In this document: piece after piece, positions 1 to 8,188 of the stretch
Layout: each line of letters starts with the position of its first letter
Numbering within the stretch: position 1 is the stretch's first letter
Source of the DNA: Streptomyces flavidovirens DSM 40150
GTDB taxonomy: Bacteria > Actinomycetota > Actinomycetes > Streptomycetales > Streptomycetaceae
Assembly: GCF_000429085.1 (NCBI RefSeq)
Contig: NZ_KE386846.1
Location: 195,898-259,897, forward strand
DNA length: 64,000 nt
Direction of reading: 5' to 3'
Notes under the pieces: generated by a model
Databases searched by the model: none
What the model was told of the DNA's origin: nothing
What the model saw: only the letters and a program-made list of their open reading frames with translations
Made by a program: the position numbers and the translations under genes

Positions 1-354
1 CCCGACTTCGAGGCGACCGTGGGCGACCGGGTCGAGATCGTCATGATCACGCACGGCGAGTTCTACCACACGTTCCACATCCACGGTCACCGGTGGGCGG
101 ACAACCGGACCGGTCTGCTGACGGGCCCCGACGACCCCAGTCGCGTCATCGACAACAAGATCACCGGGCCGGCCGACTCGTTCGGTTTCCAGATCATCGC
201 GGGTGAACACGTCGGGGCGGGGGCATGGATGTACCACTGCCATGTCCAGAGCCACTCCGACATGGGAATGGCCGGGCTCTTCCTGGTCGCCAAGCCGGAC
301 GGCACGATTCCCGGCTACGAGCCGCACCATCCGCACGAGCACGCGTCGCATTGA
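1..354 (+). CDS. slac: Small two-domain laccase (multicopper oxidase), C-terminal part
   Basis: The frame is open from base 1 and ends at a TGA at 352-354, so only the last 117 residues are present. It holds the copper-binding HIHGHRW segment and the C-terminal HCHVQSHSDMGM segment, which supply the type 1 and trinuclear-site ligands of multicopper oxidases. The stretch closely matches my memory of the Streptomyces small laccase SLAC, a secreted two-domain trimeric enzyme that oxidises phenols and reduces O2 to water. The tail is His-rich (PHHPHEHASH), as in SLAC. The signal peptide and domain 1 lie outside the window. The stop codon sits inside an 11-bp tandem repeat. Confidence 0.93.
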   Translation, partial: PDFEATVGDRVEIVMITHGEFYHTFHIHGHRWADNRTGLLTGPDDPSRVIDNKITGPADSFGFQIIAGEHVGAGAWMYHCHVQSHSDMGMAGLFLVAKPDGTIPGYEPHHPHEHASH

Positions 355-390
355 TCGGACGTTGATCGGACGTTGATCGGACGTTGATCC
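351..390. repeat. 11-bp tandem repeat across the laccase stop codon
   Basis: The unit TTGATCGGACG occurs three times exactly (351-361, 362-372, 373-383), followed by a partial TTGATCC to 390. The first unit contains the laccase TGA. Since 11 is not a multiple of three, copy-number change leaves the present stop intact. The array lies between the laccase stop and the start of the WhiB-like gene. Confidence 0.95.
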
Positions 391-411
391 CTCCGGGGAA
401 GGGTGTGCCGC

Positions 412-657
412 ATGCCGATCAACATGACCACCGAACCGGAACTCTCCTGGCAGGAGACCGCACTGTGCGCCCAGGCCGGGCCCGAGTTCTTCTTCCCGGC
501 CCCCGGCAGCTCCACCCGCGAGGCCAAGCAACTGTGCGGCGCCTGCGAAGGGCGGGTGGCCTGCCTGGAGTACGCGCTCGCGAACGACGAGCGGTTCGGC
601 GTCTGGGGCGGGCTCTCCGAGAAGGAGAGACTGCGCCTCAGGCGCGGAACACGCTGA
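412..657 (+). CDS. WhiB-like (Wbl) iron-sulfur regulator
   Basis: This 81-residue protein has the four Wbl cysteines at about 19, 42, 45 and 51 (C-x22-C-x2-C-x5-C), which bind a [4Fe-4S] cluster, then the GVWGG turn at 63-67 and a basic KERLRLRRGTR tail that resembles the Wbl DNA-contact region. Wbl proteins are actinobacterial regulators that usually act with a sigma factor. ATG 412 was chosen because GGGGAAGGG at 395-403 is a well-placed ribosome site; GTG 403 would overlap it, and ATG 424 is possible. From memory the S. coelicolor paralogue next to the laccase gene is wblJ, but I do not assign the symbol. Its target is unknown. Confidence 0.9.
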   Translation: MPINMTTEPELSWQETALCAQAGPEFFFPAPGSSTREAKQLCGACEGRVACLEYALANDERFGVWGGLSEKERLRLRRGTR

Positions 658-658
658 C

Positions 659-1024
659 GCACTGCCCACAGGCCCCCTGGCACGGCGGCCGGTAGCCGTC
701 CATGAAGCCCTGTTCGCGGACAGCGCGTTCGCGCCGTACACCGCGGGGCCGATGGCTCCGTACCCGGGGATCGTCGACGACGAGGCCCTGGCCCGGGCGA
801 TCCGGGATTCCTCCGAAACGCTGTACCACCCCGTGGGCACCTGCCGCATGGGCGCCGACGACGCCTCGGTGACCGATCCGAGGCTGCGGGTCAGGGGAGT
901 GGACGGCCTGCGGGTCGTGGACGCCTCCGTGATGCCCCGGATCACGCGGGGGCATACGCAGGCTCCCACGGTGGCCATCGCCGAGGAGGCGGCGGAGCTC
1001 ATCCGGGAGCACGGGCGAGCGTAG
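659..1024 (+). pseudogene. GMC-family oxidoreductase, 3' remnant
   Basis: In the frame of the ATG at 752 the sequence encodes the C-terminal piece of a glucose-methanol-choline oxidoreductase: HPVGTCRMG (with the active-site His), DPRLRVRGVDGLRVVDASVMP, then a TQAPTVAIAEEAAELI end. Related-looking sequence continues upstream of that ATG to about base 680 without a start or ribosome site. The FAD-binding Rossmann motif and most of the roughly 500-residue enzyme are missing, and the WhiB-like gene abuts directly. I read it as the surviving end of a gene lost by deletion; an expressed 90-residue protein from ATG 752 would have no FAD site. Confidence 0.8.
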
Positions 1025-1070
1025 GAAAAAAGATGGTGGTGCCAATGGGCACGGCAGGCACAATCTCCCC

Positions 1071-4000
1071 ATGGATCACCCTCCGCAGCGCCAGGCCGGC
1101 ATAGTGCTGAAAGCGCTCGACCCGCTGCCGTACCCGCAGCGCATGCGTCAACTCGCCCTGTGGGCCCGGCGGCTGGCCGACGACGGCTCGCTCCGCGCGG
1201 TGCTGGAAGAGCTCGACGGCCGTGGCCCTTACGAGCGCGGCGTCGCGGCCGTCGCGGCAGCCGTCGGACGGGACGCCGACTGGGTCGCCGCCCGGCTGGC
1301 CGACCCGGACTCCTTCGTGCGCGGGCAGGCCCTCCGGGCGGCGGGCAAGCTCGGCGTGCCCGACTCGGCGTACGAGGCGGCGCTGGACGACGCACCCGCC
1401 GCTGTACGCCATCAACTGATGCGAGCGATCGTCAGGGACGGCCGGACCGCCCTCGCGGACCGTATGGTCGGCGTTGTCCGTGACACCTGGGGCGACGCCG
1501 AGGCCGTGCGGCTGCTGCCCATCTGCGGCCACGCGACGGTGGCCCGGCTGCTGCCCGCGTTGTTCCACGCCGTACACAGCTGGAAGGCGCTCGGCGCCCG
1601 CCACCCCGGCCCGGTGCTCGACGCCGTCGAGGGCGAGCTCTCCGCGCTGCCCGCGTCCCTGCGTGACGGCTGGTGGCAGCGGAACGCCCACGCGGTGGCG
1701 TCCGCGCTGGACGCCGAACCGCTGCGCGTGCTCCGACTCCTCGGCCGGTACGCACCTACCGCGCTTCCCCTCGCCCTGCGCGGCCGCTTCGGCGCGCTGG
1801 CCGCCGCCGACCCGGCGGGTGCGGTGCGGCTACTCCTCGGACCCGGGGAATACGCGATCCGCCGCAGCGGGGCCCTGCGCCGCAGTGTTCTGTGCCGCCT
1901 CGCACGGAACGCCCCACGGGAGGCCGTGGTCGAGCTCGGGCGGGCCATGGGGCAGTACACCGGCGACGTCGCCCGTCTCGCCATGGCTCTGCCCCCGGCG
2001 GAGCGAGGGCCCTTCTGGGCGTCCGTCGCGCAAGGGCAGGGGGAGGGCCGGTTCGGCACCGTCGACGCCGTGCTGCTCGATTCTCTGCCGCGCGGTTACG
2101 CCGCCCGCCAGGCCCGGCGCATGGTGGACCGGGCCAGGGAACGCGGCGAGCGGTGGGACACGGTGCTGCTCGCCGAGTCGTATCTGCCGGTCGCCGAGGC
2201 GCGCCACCGGCTCGTCGAGGCCACGCGCCGGCCGACCGCCGGGGAACGCGCGCAGGCCTGGCCGCTGCTGATCCGCAACGCCGGCCGCTCCGGCGACCCG
2301 GCCGCCGTCACCGCCGTACTGGTGGAGATGGCGCGGCTGCGCAACGAACAGGAACCGGTGCGCGCGCCCGCCGTGTCCGCGCTCGCCGCGACGCCTGCCG
2401 CGCTCTTCACCGACGACGCCGCGCCGCACCTGGAGCGGGTGGCCACCGACGCCGTCGAGGCGCGCGACTCGTCGCCGGGCGTCCGGCAGGACCTGAGCCG
2501 CCTCGCCCTGGCCGTGCTGCGTGAGCACGCGGCGAGCGGTCGTGGCGCCCTGACGCAGTGGGCGCTGGACACCCTGGCACGCCTGGTGGGGAGCACGGGC
2601 GGCGCCGACCTGGGCCGGCTGGACCACGTCCTGCCGCGCGGCCAGGAGCACCAGGTCTTCGAGGCCTTGCGCCCCTGGCTGGACGCGGGCGCGAAGAAGG
2701 CCGACTACCGGCTCGCCTTCGCCCTCACGCGCGCCCTCGGCAAGCGGGCCGCCGCCATGCCGGAACTCCAGGAACTCCTGGGCCGGGCCGTCCGTTCCGA
2801 CGACAACCGCACCGCGCGGACCGCGATCGCCCTCTGGCTGGACCCGCCCGCCGGCCGTGACGAACGCGTTGAGCGCCTGCTTCGGCACGAGCCCTCGGCC
2901 GCCGTGCTGGACCCCGTCCTGCGCGTGCTCACGGCGCGGCGCACGGACCTGCTCGACCAGGTTCTGGGCGACACCCCGCCGTACGGCCGCTTCCTCGCCA
3001 AGGACAGCCCGTGGACCGTACCGGTGGGTCCGGACGTACGCCGCTGGGTGCCGCGCCAGCAGCGCGCCGTCGCCGCTCAGCTGGAGCGTGTCGCCTGGGA
3101 CGAGGAGCTGCCGCTGTACGCGCGTGCCGCCGCCGTCGCGCGGTCCGCGCACCTGCCCGGCGCCGGCCTGGACGCGGTGCGCCGCTGGACCCGGGCCGGG
3201 GACGTGGTGCTCGCCGAGGCCGCGCTGGCGGCCCTGGCGTGGACCGACCGGCCTGCCGGGGCGCTCGCGGAGCTGCTGAGCCACGCCGGGGGTGACCGTG
3301 CGCGGGTCGCGGTGTACGCCGCCACGCGCGCCTCCCGCTACGTCCGCCCCTCGCGGCTCGGCGCGCTGCTGCGCGGGCTGGTCACACCCGGCGAGGGCGC
3401 CGCGAAGATCACCAGCCGCAAGGAGGCCGTGCGGCTTGCCGCGACCCGGCTGCCGCAGGCGGGGGCGGCCGGGCTGCTGGCCGATGCGTACGCGATGCCG
3501 GGCCAGCACCGCGACGTACGGGCCACCTGTGTGGCGTTCGCGGCGCCACTGCTCGGCGACGACCGGGTCCTGCGCATGCTCCAGGACGCGGCGGCTGGGG
3601 AGACGGCCGTGCGTACCGCCGTACTGCGCGTCCAGCCCATGGACCTGCCCGAGCCGCACCGGCCCCGGTACGCCCGGCTCGTCCAGGAGGTGTGCGCCAC
3701 CGAGGACGACGAGCTCGCCGGCCTCGCCCTCCGTGCGCTGGCCGGGTGGGTCCCCTGGGCTCCGGGCGCCACGGCGGTCCTGGTGGCCGCCATCAGCGAT
3801 CCGGGCCGCGGTTCGCTCTGGCGGGGCGCTGCGAGTGGTCTCACGTCCGCCGCCGGGACCGGCCCGGAAGCGGGCCTGGCCGTGCGCCGCGCGCTGGAAG
3901 CCCTGGTTACCGCGGACGCGGAGGCGGAAGGGACGGCCGACGACGCGGGGACCGTACGGGACCGCCCGGCTCGTCGGCGCGCCGAGTTCCTCGTCACCGG

Positions 4001-4466
4001 GCTGATCACCGAGACGTGGCAGCGCCCCGACGCCGTACGCCCCGTGGCGCACGCCGCCGCCGAGCTCCTCGCCGGTCACCGCGGCTTCGTGCCGCAGGCC
4101 GCCGGCCTCCTGGTGCACGCACTGGATCTCGACGCCGGACCGGCGGAGCTGCGCGCCGCCCTGGTCCGGCTGGCCGGGCTGCACGACGGCCGTCCCGCCC
4201 TCGCTGTCCGTACCGCCGAAAGCCTCGAGGACCGGCTGGACTCGGCCGCCCGCCCCGGGAACACGGACGCTCTGCTCGCCCAGGCCGGCCTGCTGTGCGA
4301 GGACGGCTCGCACGCCGGGGGGCTGCTGGCCGTGACCCTCACCGAGGTCGGCGGCAGGCGTACGGACTGGTCAGGCCCCTGGCGCGAGCGGCTGAAACAG
4401 CTGCGCCGCCACCCGGTACAGGACGTATCCGACGCGGCCTGTGCCGTGGTGACGGCGTATGAGTAG
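1071..4466 (+). CDS. Very large helical-repeat (HEAT-like) protein, function unknown
   Basis: This 1131-residue protein has no signal peptide and no membrane segment. It is built almost entirely of short Ala/Leu/Arg-rich amphipathic helices (for example RGQALRAAGKLG, RHQLMRAIVRDG, RAAAVARSAHLP), the pattern of a HEAT or Armadillo-type alpha-solenoid. Such scaffolds normally hold protein or nucleic-acid partners. I see no enzymatic motif. ATG 1071 is the first start; there is no strong Shine-Dalgarno. It converges with the desaturase gene with only 12 bp between stops. The assignment as a solenoid comes from composition and helix pattern, not from a profile search. Confidence 0.85.
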   Translation: MDHPPQRQAGIVLKALDPLPYPQRMRQLALWARRLADDGSLRAVLEELDGRGPYERGVAAVAAAVGRDADWVAARLADPDSFVRGQALRAAGKLGVPDSAYEAALDDAPAAVRHQLMRAIVRDGRTALADRMVGVVRDTWGDAEAVRLLPICGHATVARLLPALFHAVHSWKALGARHPGPVLDAVEGELSALPASLRDGWWQRNAHAVASALDAEPLRVLRLLGRYAPTALPLALRGRFGALAAADPAGAVRLLLGPGEYAIRRSGALRRSVLCRLARNAPREAVVELGRAMGQYTGDVARLAMALPPAERGPFWASVAQGQGEGRFGTVDAVLLDSLPRGYAARQARRMVDRARERGERWDTVLLAESYLPVAEARHRLVEATRRPTAGERAQAWPLLIRNAGRSGDPAAVTAVLVEMARLRNEQEPVRAPAVSALAATPAALFTDDAAPHLERVATDAVEARDSSPGVRQDLSRLALAVLREHAASGRGALTQWALDTLARLVGSTGGADLGRLDHVLPRGQEHQVFEALRPWLDAGAKKADYRLAFALTRALGKRAAAMPELQELLGRAVRSDDNRTARTAIALWLDPPAGRDERVERLLRHEPSAAVLDPVLRVLTARRTDLLDQVLGDTPPYGRFLAKDSPWTVPVGPDVRRWVPRQQRAVAAQLERVAWDEELPLYARAAAVARSAHLPGAGLDAVRRWTRAGDVVLAEAALAALAWTDRPAGALAELLSHAGGDRARVAVYAATRASRYVRPSRLGALLRGLVTPGEGAAKITSRKEAVRLAATRLPQAGAAGLLADAYAMPGQHRDVRATCVAFAAPLLGDDRVLRMLQDAAAGETAVRTAVLRVQPMDLPEPHRPRYARLVQEVCATEDDELAGLALRALAGWVPWAPGATAVLVAAISDPGRGSLWRGAASGLTSAAGTGPEAGLAVRRALEALVTADAEAEGTADDAGTVRDRPARRRAEFLVTGLITETWQRPDAVRPVAHAAAELLAGHRGFVPQAAGLLVHALDLDAGPAELRAALVRLAGLHDGRPALAVRTAESLEDRLDSAARPGNTDALLAQAGLLCEDGSHAGGLLAVTLTEVGGRRTDWSGPWRERLKQLRRHPVQDVSDAACAVVTAYE

Positions 4467-4478
4467 CTGCGGGCTGGG

Positions 4479-5453
4479 TCAGGAGGCGGCGCGGGCGGCC
4501 ATCCGGGCCTTGCGCGCGGCAAGCTTCTCGTCGAACTTGCTCGCCTCGGCGTCCAGCCCGTTCATGTACAGGCCGAGCTCCTCCTGCGCCTTGAGACCCT
4601 CCGGGCCGAGCCCGTCGATCTCCAGGACCTTCAGGTAGCGCAGGACGGGCTGGAGCACGTCGTCGTGGTGGATGCGCATGTTGTAGATCTCGCCGATCGC
4701 CATCTGGGCGGCGGCCCGCTCGAAGCCCGGCATGCCGTGTCCGGGCATCCGGAAGTTGACGACGACGTCGCGCACCGACTGCATGGTCAGGTCGGGAGCG
4801 ATCTCAAAGGCCGCGCCCAGCAGGTTGCGGTAGAAGACCATGTGCAGGTTCTCGTCGGTCGCGATGCGCGCCAGCATGCGGTCGCAGACGGGGTCGCCCG
4901 ACTGGTGACCGGTGTTGCGGTGCGAGACGCGCGTCGCGAGCTCCTGGAAGGCGACGTACGCGACCGAGTGCAGCATCGAGTGGCGGTTGTCGGACTCGAA
5001 CCCCTCCGACATGTGCTGCATACGGAACGCTTCGAGCTTGTCCGGGTCGACGGCACGCGACGTGAGCAGGTAGTCACGCATCACGATGCCGTGCCGGCCC
5101 TCCTCGGCCGTCCAGCGGTGCACCCAGGTGCCCCAGGCGCCGTCGCGGCCGAAGAGGGAGGCGATCTCGTGGTGGTAGCTCGGGAGGTTGTCCTCGGTCA
5201 GCAGGTTCACGACGAGGGCGATCTTGCCGATGTCGGTGACCTTCGACTGCTCGGGCTCCCAGGCCTGACCGTCGTCGAAGATGCCCGGGAAGTTCCGGCC
5301 GTCGGAGAACGGCACGTACTCGTGCGGCATCCAGTCCTTGGCGACCTTGAGATGGCGGTTGAGTTCCTTCTCCACCACCTCTTCCAGCGCGTACAGCAGC
5401 CGGGCGTCGGTCCACGCGTCCGAACTGCCGAGTTGGGGAGAGGTGATCGTCAC
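4479..5453 (-). CDS. Acyl-ACP desaturase (ferritin-like diiron, type 2)
   Basis: A 324-residue soluble diiron desaturase that would introduce a double bond into an acyl chain on acyl carrier protein. The ligand set is visible: E87, E118-x2-H121 (TAEEGRHG), E171, and E201-x2-H204 (DENLH). The family resembles plant stearoyl-ACP desaturase and mycobacterial DesA1/DesA2. GTG 5453 is chosen over the upstream ATG 5588 because CAGGAG lies just before it and homology-like sequence begins there; the 45 residues upstream are Arg/Pro-rich and would cross the promoter. Redox partners are not adjacent. A promoter with iterated CGTAGGTTA motifs sits immediately upstream, so lipid-responsive control is likely. 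Confidence 0.9.
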   Translation of the reverse strand: MTITSPQLGSSDAWTDARLLYALEEVVEKELNRHLKVAKDWMPHEYVPFSDGRNFPGIFDDGQAWEPEQSKVTDIGKIALVVNLLTEDNLPSYHHEIASLFGRDGAWGTWVHRWTAEEGRHGIVMRDYLLTSRAVDPDKLEAFRMQHMSEGFESDNRHSMLHSVAYVAFQELATRVSHRNTGHQSGDPVCDRMLARIATDENLHMVFYRNLLGAAFEIAPDLTMQSVRDVVVNFRMPGHGMPGFERAAAQMAIGEIYNMRIHHDDVLQPVLRYLKVLEIDGLGPEGLKAQEELGLYMNGLDAEASKFDEKLAARKARMAARAAS

Positions 5454-5488
5454 TGGTGCTCCTGGGGGACGGGGGCGAGGGCATGAAT

Positions 5489-5547
5489 ACCTACGGCTTC
5501 GTAGGTTACGTGACCGTAGGTTAAGGGGGTCGTAAGAGCTGAGCCAA
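5489..5547 (-). promoter_or_regulatory. Desaturase promoter with iterated operator
   Basis: On the minus strand a TTGGCT (-35, 5542-5547) and a TTAACC (-10, 5519-5524) are 17 bp apart, reading toward the desaturase. Overlapping the -10 and start region on the plus strand are CGTAGGTTA at 5500-5508 and again at 5515-5523, plus the reverse-oriented ACCTACG at 5489-5495 that pairs with CGTAGGT at 5500-5506 around a 4-base centre. This is the geometry of a repressor operator. The -10 is weak, so the promoter call is less sure than the repeat. Confidence 0.55.
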
Positions 5548-5687
5548 GTCCCCCTCTGTAATGTCCCGTTACGTTCCGTTATGCCCACAGGTCACGCGGG
5601 TATACCGAGAGCCATGTCACGCGGATTTCGATATTCCGCACCCCCGGATACCCCTCGATAGCCCCGACACCCCCGATATCCCCCGTA

Positions 5688-7352
5688 TCAGCTCAAGCCG
5701 GCCGCTTCTCCCTCCTCTCGTCCCAGTTCCAGCCGCCGGGTGGTCCCGATCGACTCCAGGAACGGCTCGTCGTGGCTCGCCACGATCAGCGCGCCCTCGT
5801 ACGACTCCAGTGCCTGCACCAGCCGCCGCACACTCGCCATGTCCAGGTTGTTCGTCGGCTCGTCAAGCAGCAGCAACTGCGGCGCCGGCTCGGCCAGCAG
5901 CAGCGCCGCCAGCGTCGCCCGGAACCGCTCGCCGCCCGACAGCGTCCCGGCCGGCTGATCCGCCCGCGCCCCCTTGAACAGAAAGCGCGCCAGCCGCGCC
6001 CTGATGGCGTTGTTGGTCGCCGAAGGCGCGAACCTCGCCACGTTCTCGGCCACCGTCAGCCCGTCGTCCAGTACGTCCAGCCGCTGGGGCAGGAAGCGCA
6101 GCGGCACGTGCGCCACCGCCTCGCCCGAGACCGGATCGAGCTCCCCGGTGATCGTGCGCAGCAGCGTCGTCTTGCCCGCTCCGTTGCGCCCGGTCAGCGC
6201 GATCCGCTCGGGCCCGCGCACCTCGAACTCCCCGGTGATCCCGGCCCCGTACCGCAGTCCGAGGTCACGCAGCGTCAGTACTCTGCGCCCCGGATGCACG
6301 GTCGTGTGCGGCAGTACGACGTTGATCTCGTCGTCGTCGCGCACCGCGTCCACGGCCCCGCTCAGCCGCTCCTTCGCCTCCGCCAGCTTCTCGGCGTGCA
6401 TGATGCGGTGCTTGCCCGCCGACTCCTGCGCGGCGCGCTTGCGGGCGTTCATGACGATCTTCGGCTCGCGCTTGCTGTCGAACATCTTCTGCCCGTACCG
6501 CTTCCGGCGGGCCAGCTTCACCTGCGCCTCGGCCAGTTCCCTCTTCTGCCGGTGTACGTCGGCCTCCGCGACCCGCACCATGCGTTCGGCCGCCTCCTGC
6601 TCGACGGCCAGCGCTTCTTCGTACGCCGAGAACGTCCCGCCGTACCAGCGGACTTCACCCTCCCGCAGCTCGGCGATCTGGTCGACGCGCTCCAGGAGTT
6701 CCCGGTCGTGGCTGACCACGATCATCACGCCGGACCAGGCCTCGACCGCGGCGTAGAGACGCTCGCGCGCGTGGCGGTCCAGGTTGTTCGTCGGCTCGTC
6801 GAGGAGGAGCACGCCGGGGCGGCGCAACAGCAGCGCGGCGAGCCGCAGCAGCACCGACTCGCCGCCGGAGACCTCGCCGATCGTCCGGTCGAGGCCGATC
6901 CGGTGGAGCCCGAGCTGGTCGAGGGTGGCGCGGGCGCGCTCCTCGACGTCCCAGTCGTCGCCGACGGCGGTGAAGTTCTCCTCCGTCGCCTCGCCCGCCT
7001 CGATGGCGTGCAGGGCGGCGCGCGTCCCGGCGATGCCCAGGGCCTCGTCCACGCGCAGCGCGGTGTCGAGGACCAGGTCCTGCGGGAGGTAGCCGACCTC
7101 GCCGGTTGCCTGGATCTTTCCGCCGGTGGGGGTGAGTTCCCCGGCGGCCAGCCGCAACAGGGTGGACTTCCCGGATCCGTTGAGGCCGATGAGTCCGGTT
7201 CTGCCGGGACCGACGGCCAGCGCGAACCCGTCGAAGACGGGCGTTCCGTCGGGCCAGCCGAAGGAGAGCGCGGAGCAGGTGAGATGGGTGGGGAAGGTGG
7301 CAAGGTGGCCTCCCGGTTGCTGGGAACGAGCAAGGGCAACGGGTGGAGACAC
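5688..7352 (-). CDS. ABC-F ATPase (ribosome-associated type), start uncertain
   Basis: Two ABC domains in one chain without membrane segments: Walker A GLNGSGKST, signature VSGGES and Walker B LLLDEPTNNLD in the first; GRNGAGKTT, LSGGERFR and LLLDEPTNNLD in the second, separated by a charged linker. This is the ABC-F family, which acts on ribosomes in translation or antibiotic protection. The conserved-looking protein starts near the LATFPTHLT segment, where CTT at 7302-7304 stands behind a GGGAGG box; no ATG, GTG or TTG is in frame there. The only in-frame starts are GTG 7352 (used here) and ATG 7499 (603 residues), neither with a good ribosome site. Confidence 0.85.
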   Translation of the reverse strand: MSPPVALARSQQPGGHLATFPTHLTCSALSFGWPDGTPVFDGFALAVGPGRTGLIGLNGSGKSTLLRLAAGELTPTGGKIQATGEVGYLPQDLVLDTALRVDEALGIAGTRAALHAIEAGEATEENFTAVGDDWDVEERARATLDQLGLHRIGLDRTIGEVSGGESVLLRLAALLLRRPGVLLLDEPTNNLDRHARERLYAAVEAWSGVMIVVSHDRELLERVDQIAELREGEVRWYGGTFSAYEEALAVEQEAAERMVRVAEADVHRQKRELAEAQVKLARRKRYGQKMFDSKREPKIVMNARKRAAQESAGKHRIMHAEKLAEAKERLSGAVDAVRDDDEINVVLPHTTVHPGRRVLTLRDLGLRYGAGITGEFEVRGPERIALTGRNGAGKTTLLRTITGELDPVSGEAVAHVPLRFLPQRLDVLDDGLTVAENVARFAPSATNNAIRARLARFLFKGARADQPAGTLSGGERFRATLAALLLAEPAPQLLLLDEPTNNLDMASVRRLVQALESYEGALIVASHDEPFLESIGTTRRLELGREEGEAAGLS

Positions 7353-7549
7353 CGGGGGAGTGGGCGACGTACGGCCGAAAGAGGTGTGACAGTCCTTCGC
7401 CGGGACAGCAACGGGACGGCGAAAAGGCCCCGGTCCGGGAAAGGACGGCTCAAGTGCCGAGGTCGCACGCGGAGCGCACAGACAGAAGCTGTGCGACACG
7501 GTGTCTCATGACCTCAGACGAGCAACGTCCACTCCGATCGACGACAACA

Positions 7550-7577
7550 GGGCCACGACAAAAGTACGTCGCGGCCC
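7550..7577 (-). terminator. Hairpin between ssgD and the ABC-F gene
   Basis: GGGCCACGAC (7550-7559) pairs with GTCGCGGCCC (7568-7577), 9 of 10 positions, around an 8-base A-rich loop. It lies downstream of ssgD on the minus strand and upstream of the ABC-F gene, so it may terminate ssgD transcripts or attenuate readthrough. Confidence 0.5.
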
Positions 7578-7589
7578 CATGGGATGCCA

Positions 7590-7616
7590 ACCGATTATTT
7601 TCCGGGCGACGCCCGG
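7590..7616 (-). terminator. Terminator of ssgD
   Basis: Directly after the ssgD stop, CCGGGC and GCCCGG (7602-7607 and 7611-7616) form a tight stem, and on the minus strand it is followed by AAAATAATC, an unusually AT-rich tract for this DNA. It is a compact intrinsic-terminator-like element, although the tract is A-rich rather than U-rich in the transcript. Confidence 0.45.
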
Positions 7617-7620
7617 ACCC

Positions 7621-8037
7621 TCACAGCGCGTCGCGCAGCAGTTCGGCCAGGTCGTGGTCGACGTCGAGGTGCAGATGCTCGCCGCCGGCCGGGACGAGCG
7701 CGTGCGTGCGCTTGAGGAAGCGGCGCAGGTCGGCGGTGCGGAGGTGGACCATCGCGGTGCCCTCCGCGGCATGGAATTCCAGTACGGTCCGCCCGTACCC
7801 GTACGGCCGCACCTGTACGTCGCCCAGGCCGGCCCGCGATTCCATGCCCGTCTCCAGCAGTTCGCGGGCGAACGCCCAGGACACCTCGACGCCTTCCAGG
7901 GTGGCGGCGGGCGGGAAGGCCATGCGTACGGCGAACGGGTCGGCGCGGTTGTACCGCAGGGTCGCGGAGACCGTTTCGGTCCGGGGTGCGGACGAGACCA
8001 GACGGGCCTGCACGGCTTGCTCAATCACGGGAGACAA
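7621..8037 (-). CDS. ssgD: SsgA-like sporulation and cell-division regulator (SALP)
   Basis: A 138-residue protein of the SsgA-like family, found in sporulating actinomycetes, where members steer septum placement, wall synthesis and spore separation. Family features visible are SATLRYNRADPFAVRM near the N-terminus, EVSWAFARELL, a GxGDVxVxP block and a C-terminal FLKRTHALVPAGGEH segment. TTG 8037 is chosen: a GGGAG box sits about 6 bases upstream and the length fits the family; ATG 8112 would add a Cys-rich unrelated tail. The ssgD symbol rests on my memory that SCO6722 (ssgD) occupies this place near the laccase gene. It is divergent from the BNR gene. Confidence 0.85.
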   Translation of the reverse strand: MSPVIEQAVQARLVSSAPRTETVSATLRYNRADPFAVRMAFPPAATLEGVEVSWAFARELLETGMESRAGLGDVQVRPYGYGRTVLEFHAAEGTAMVHLRTADLRRFLKRTHALVPAGGEHLHLDVDHDLAELLRDAL

Positions 8038-8188
8038 TTCCTGCTCCCTCTCACGGTTCGGTTGATGCGTCCTGTCACAGGGACAGACGTAAGAACACGG
8101 GAATCCGTGCATGCGAGGGCGATGTGACCTGTGTCACCGCGCCGGGCGGCCTGGACGGCGTCGTGGCCGTGGGCTAGCTTCCAGCGCC

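Noticed and set aside
1830..4313. 827-residue minus-strand frame opposite the HEAT-like gene
   Set aside because: The codon bias fits the plus strand; the translation has no recognisable features.
5454..5588. N-terminal extension of the desaturase from ATG 5588
   Set aside because: It is Arg/Pro-rich, has no ribosome site and would place the operator repeats inside the coding sequence.
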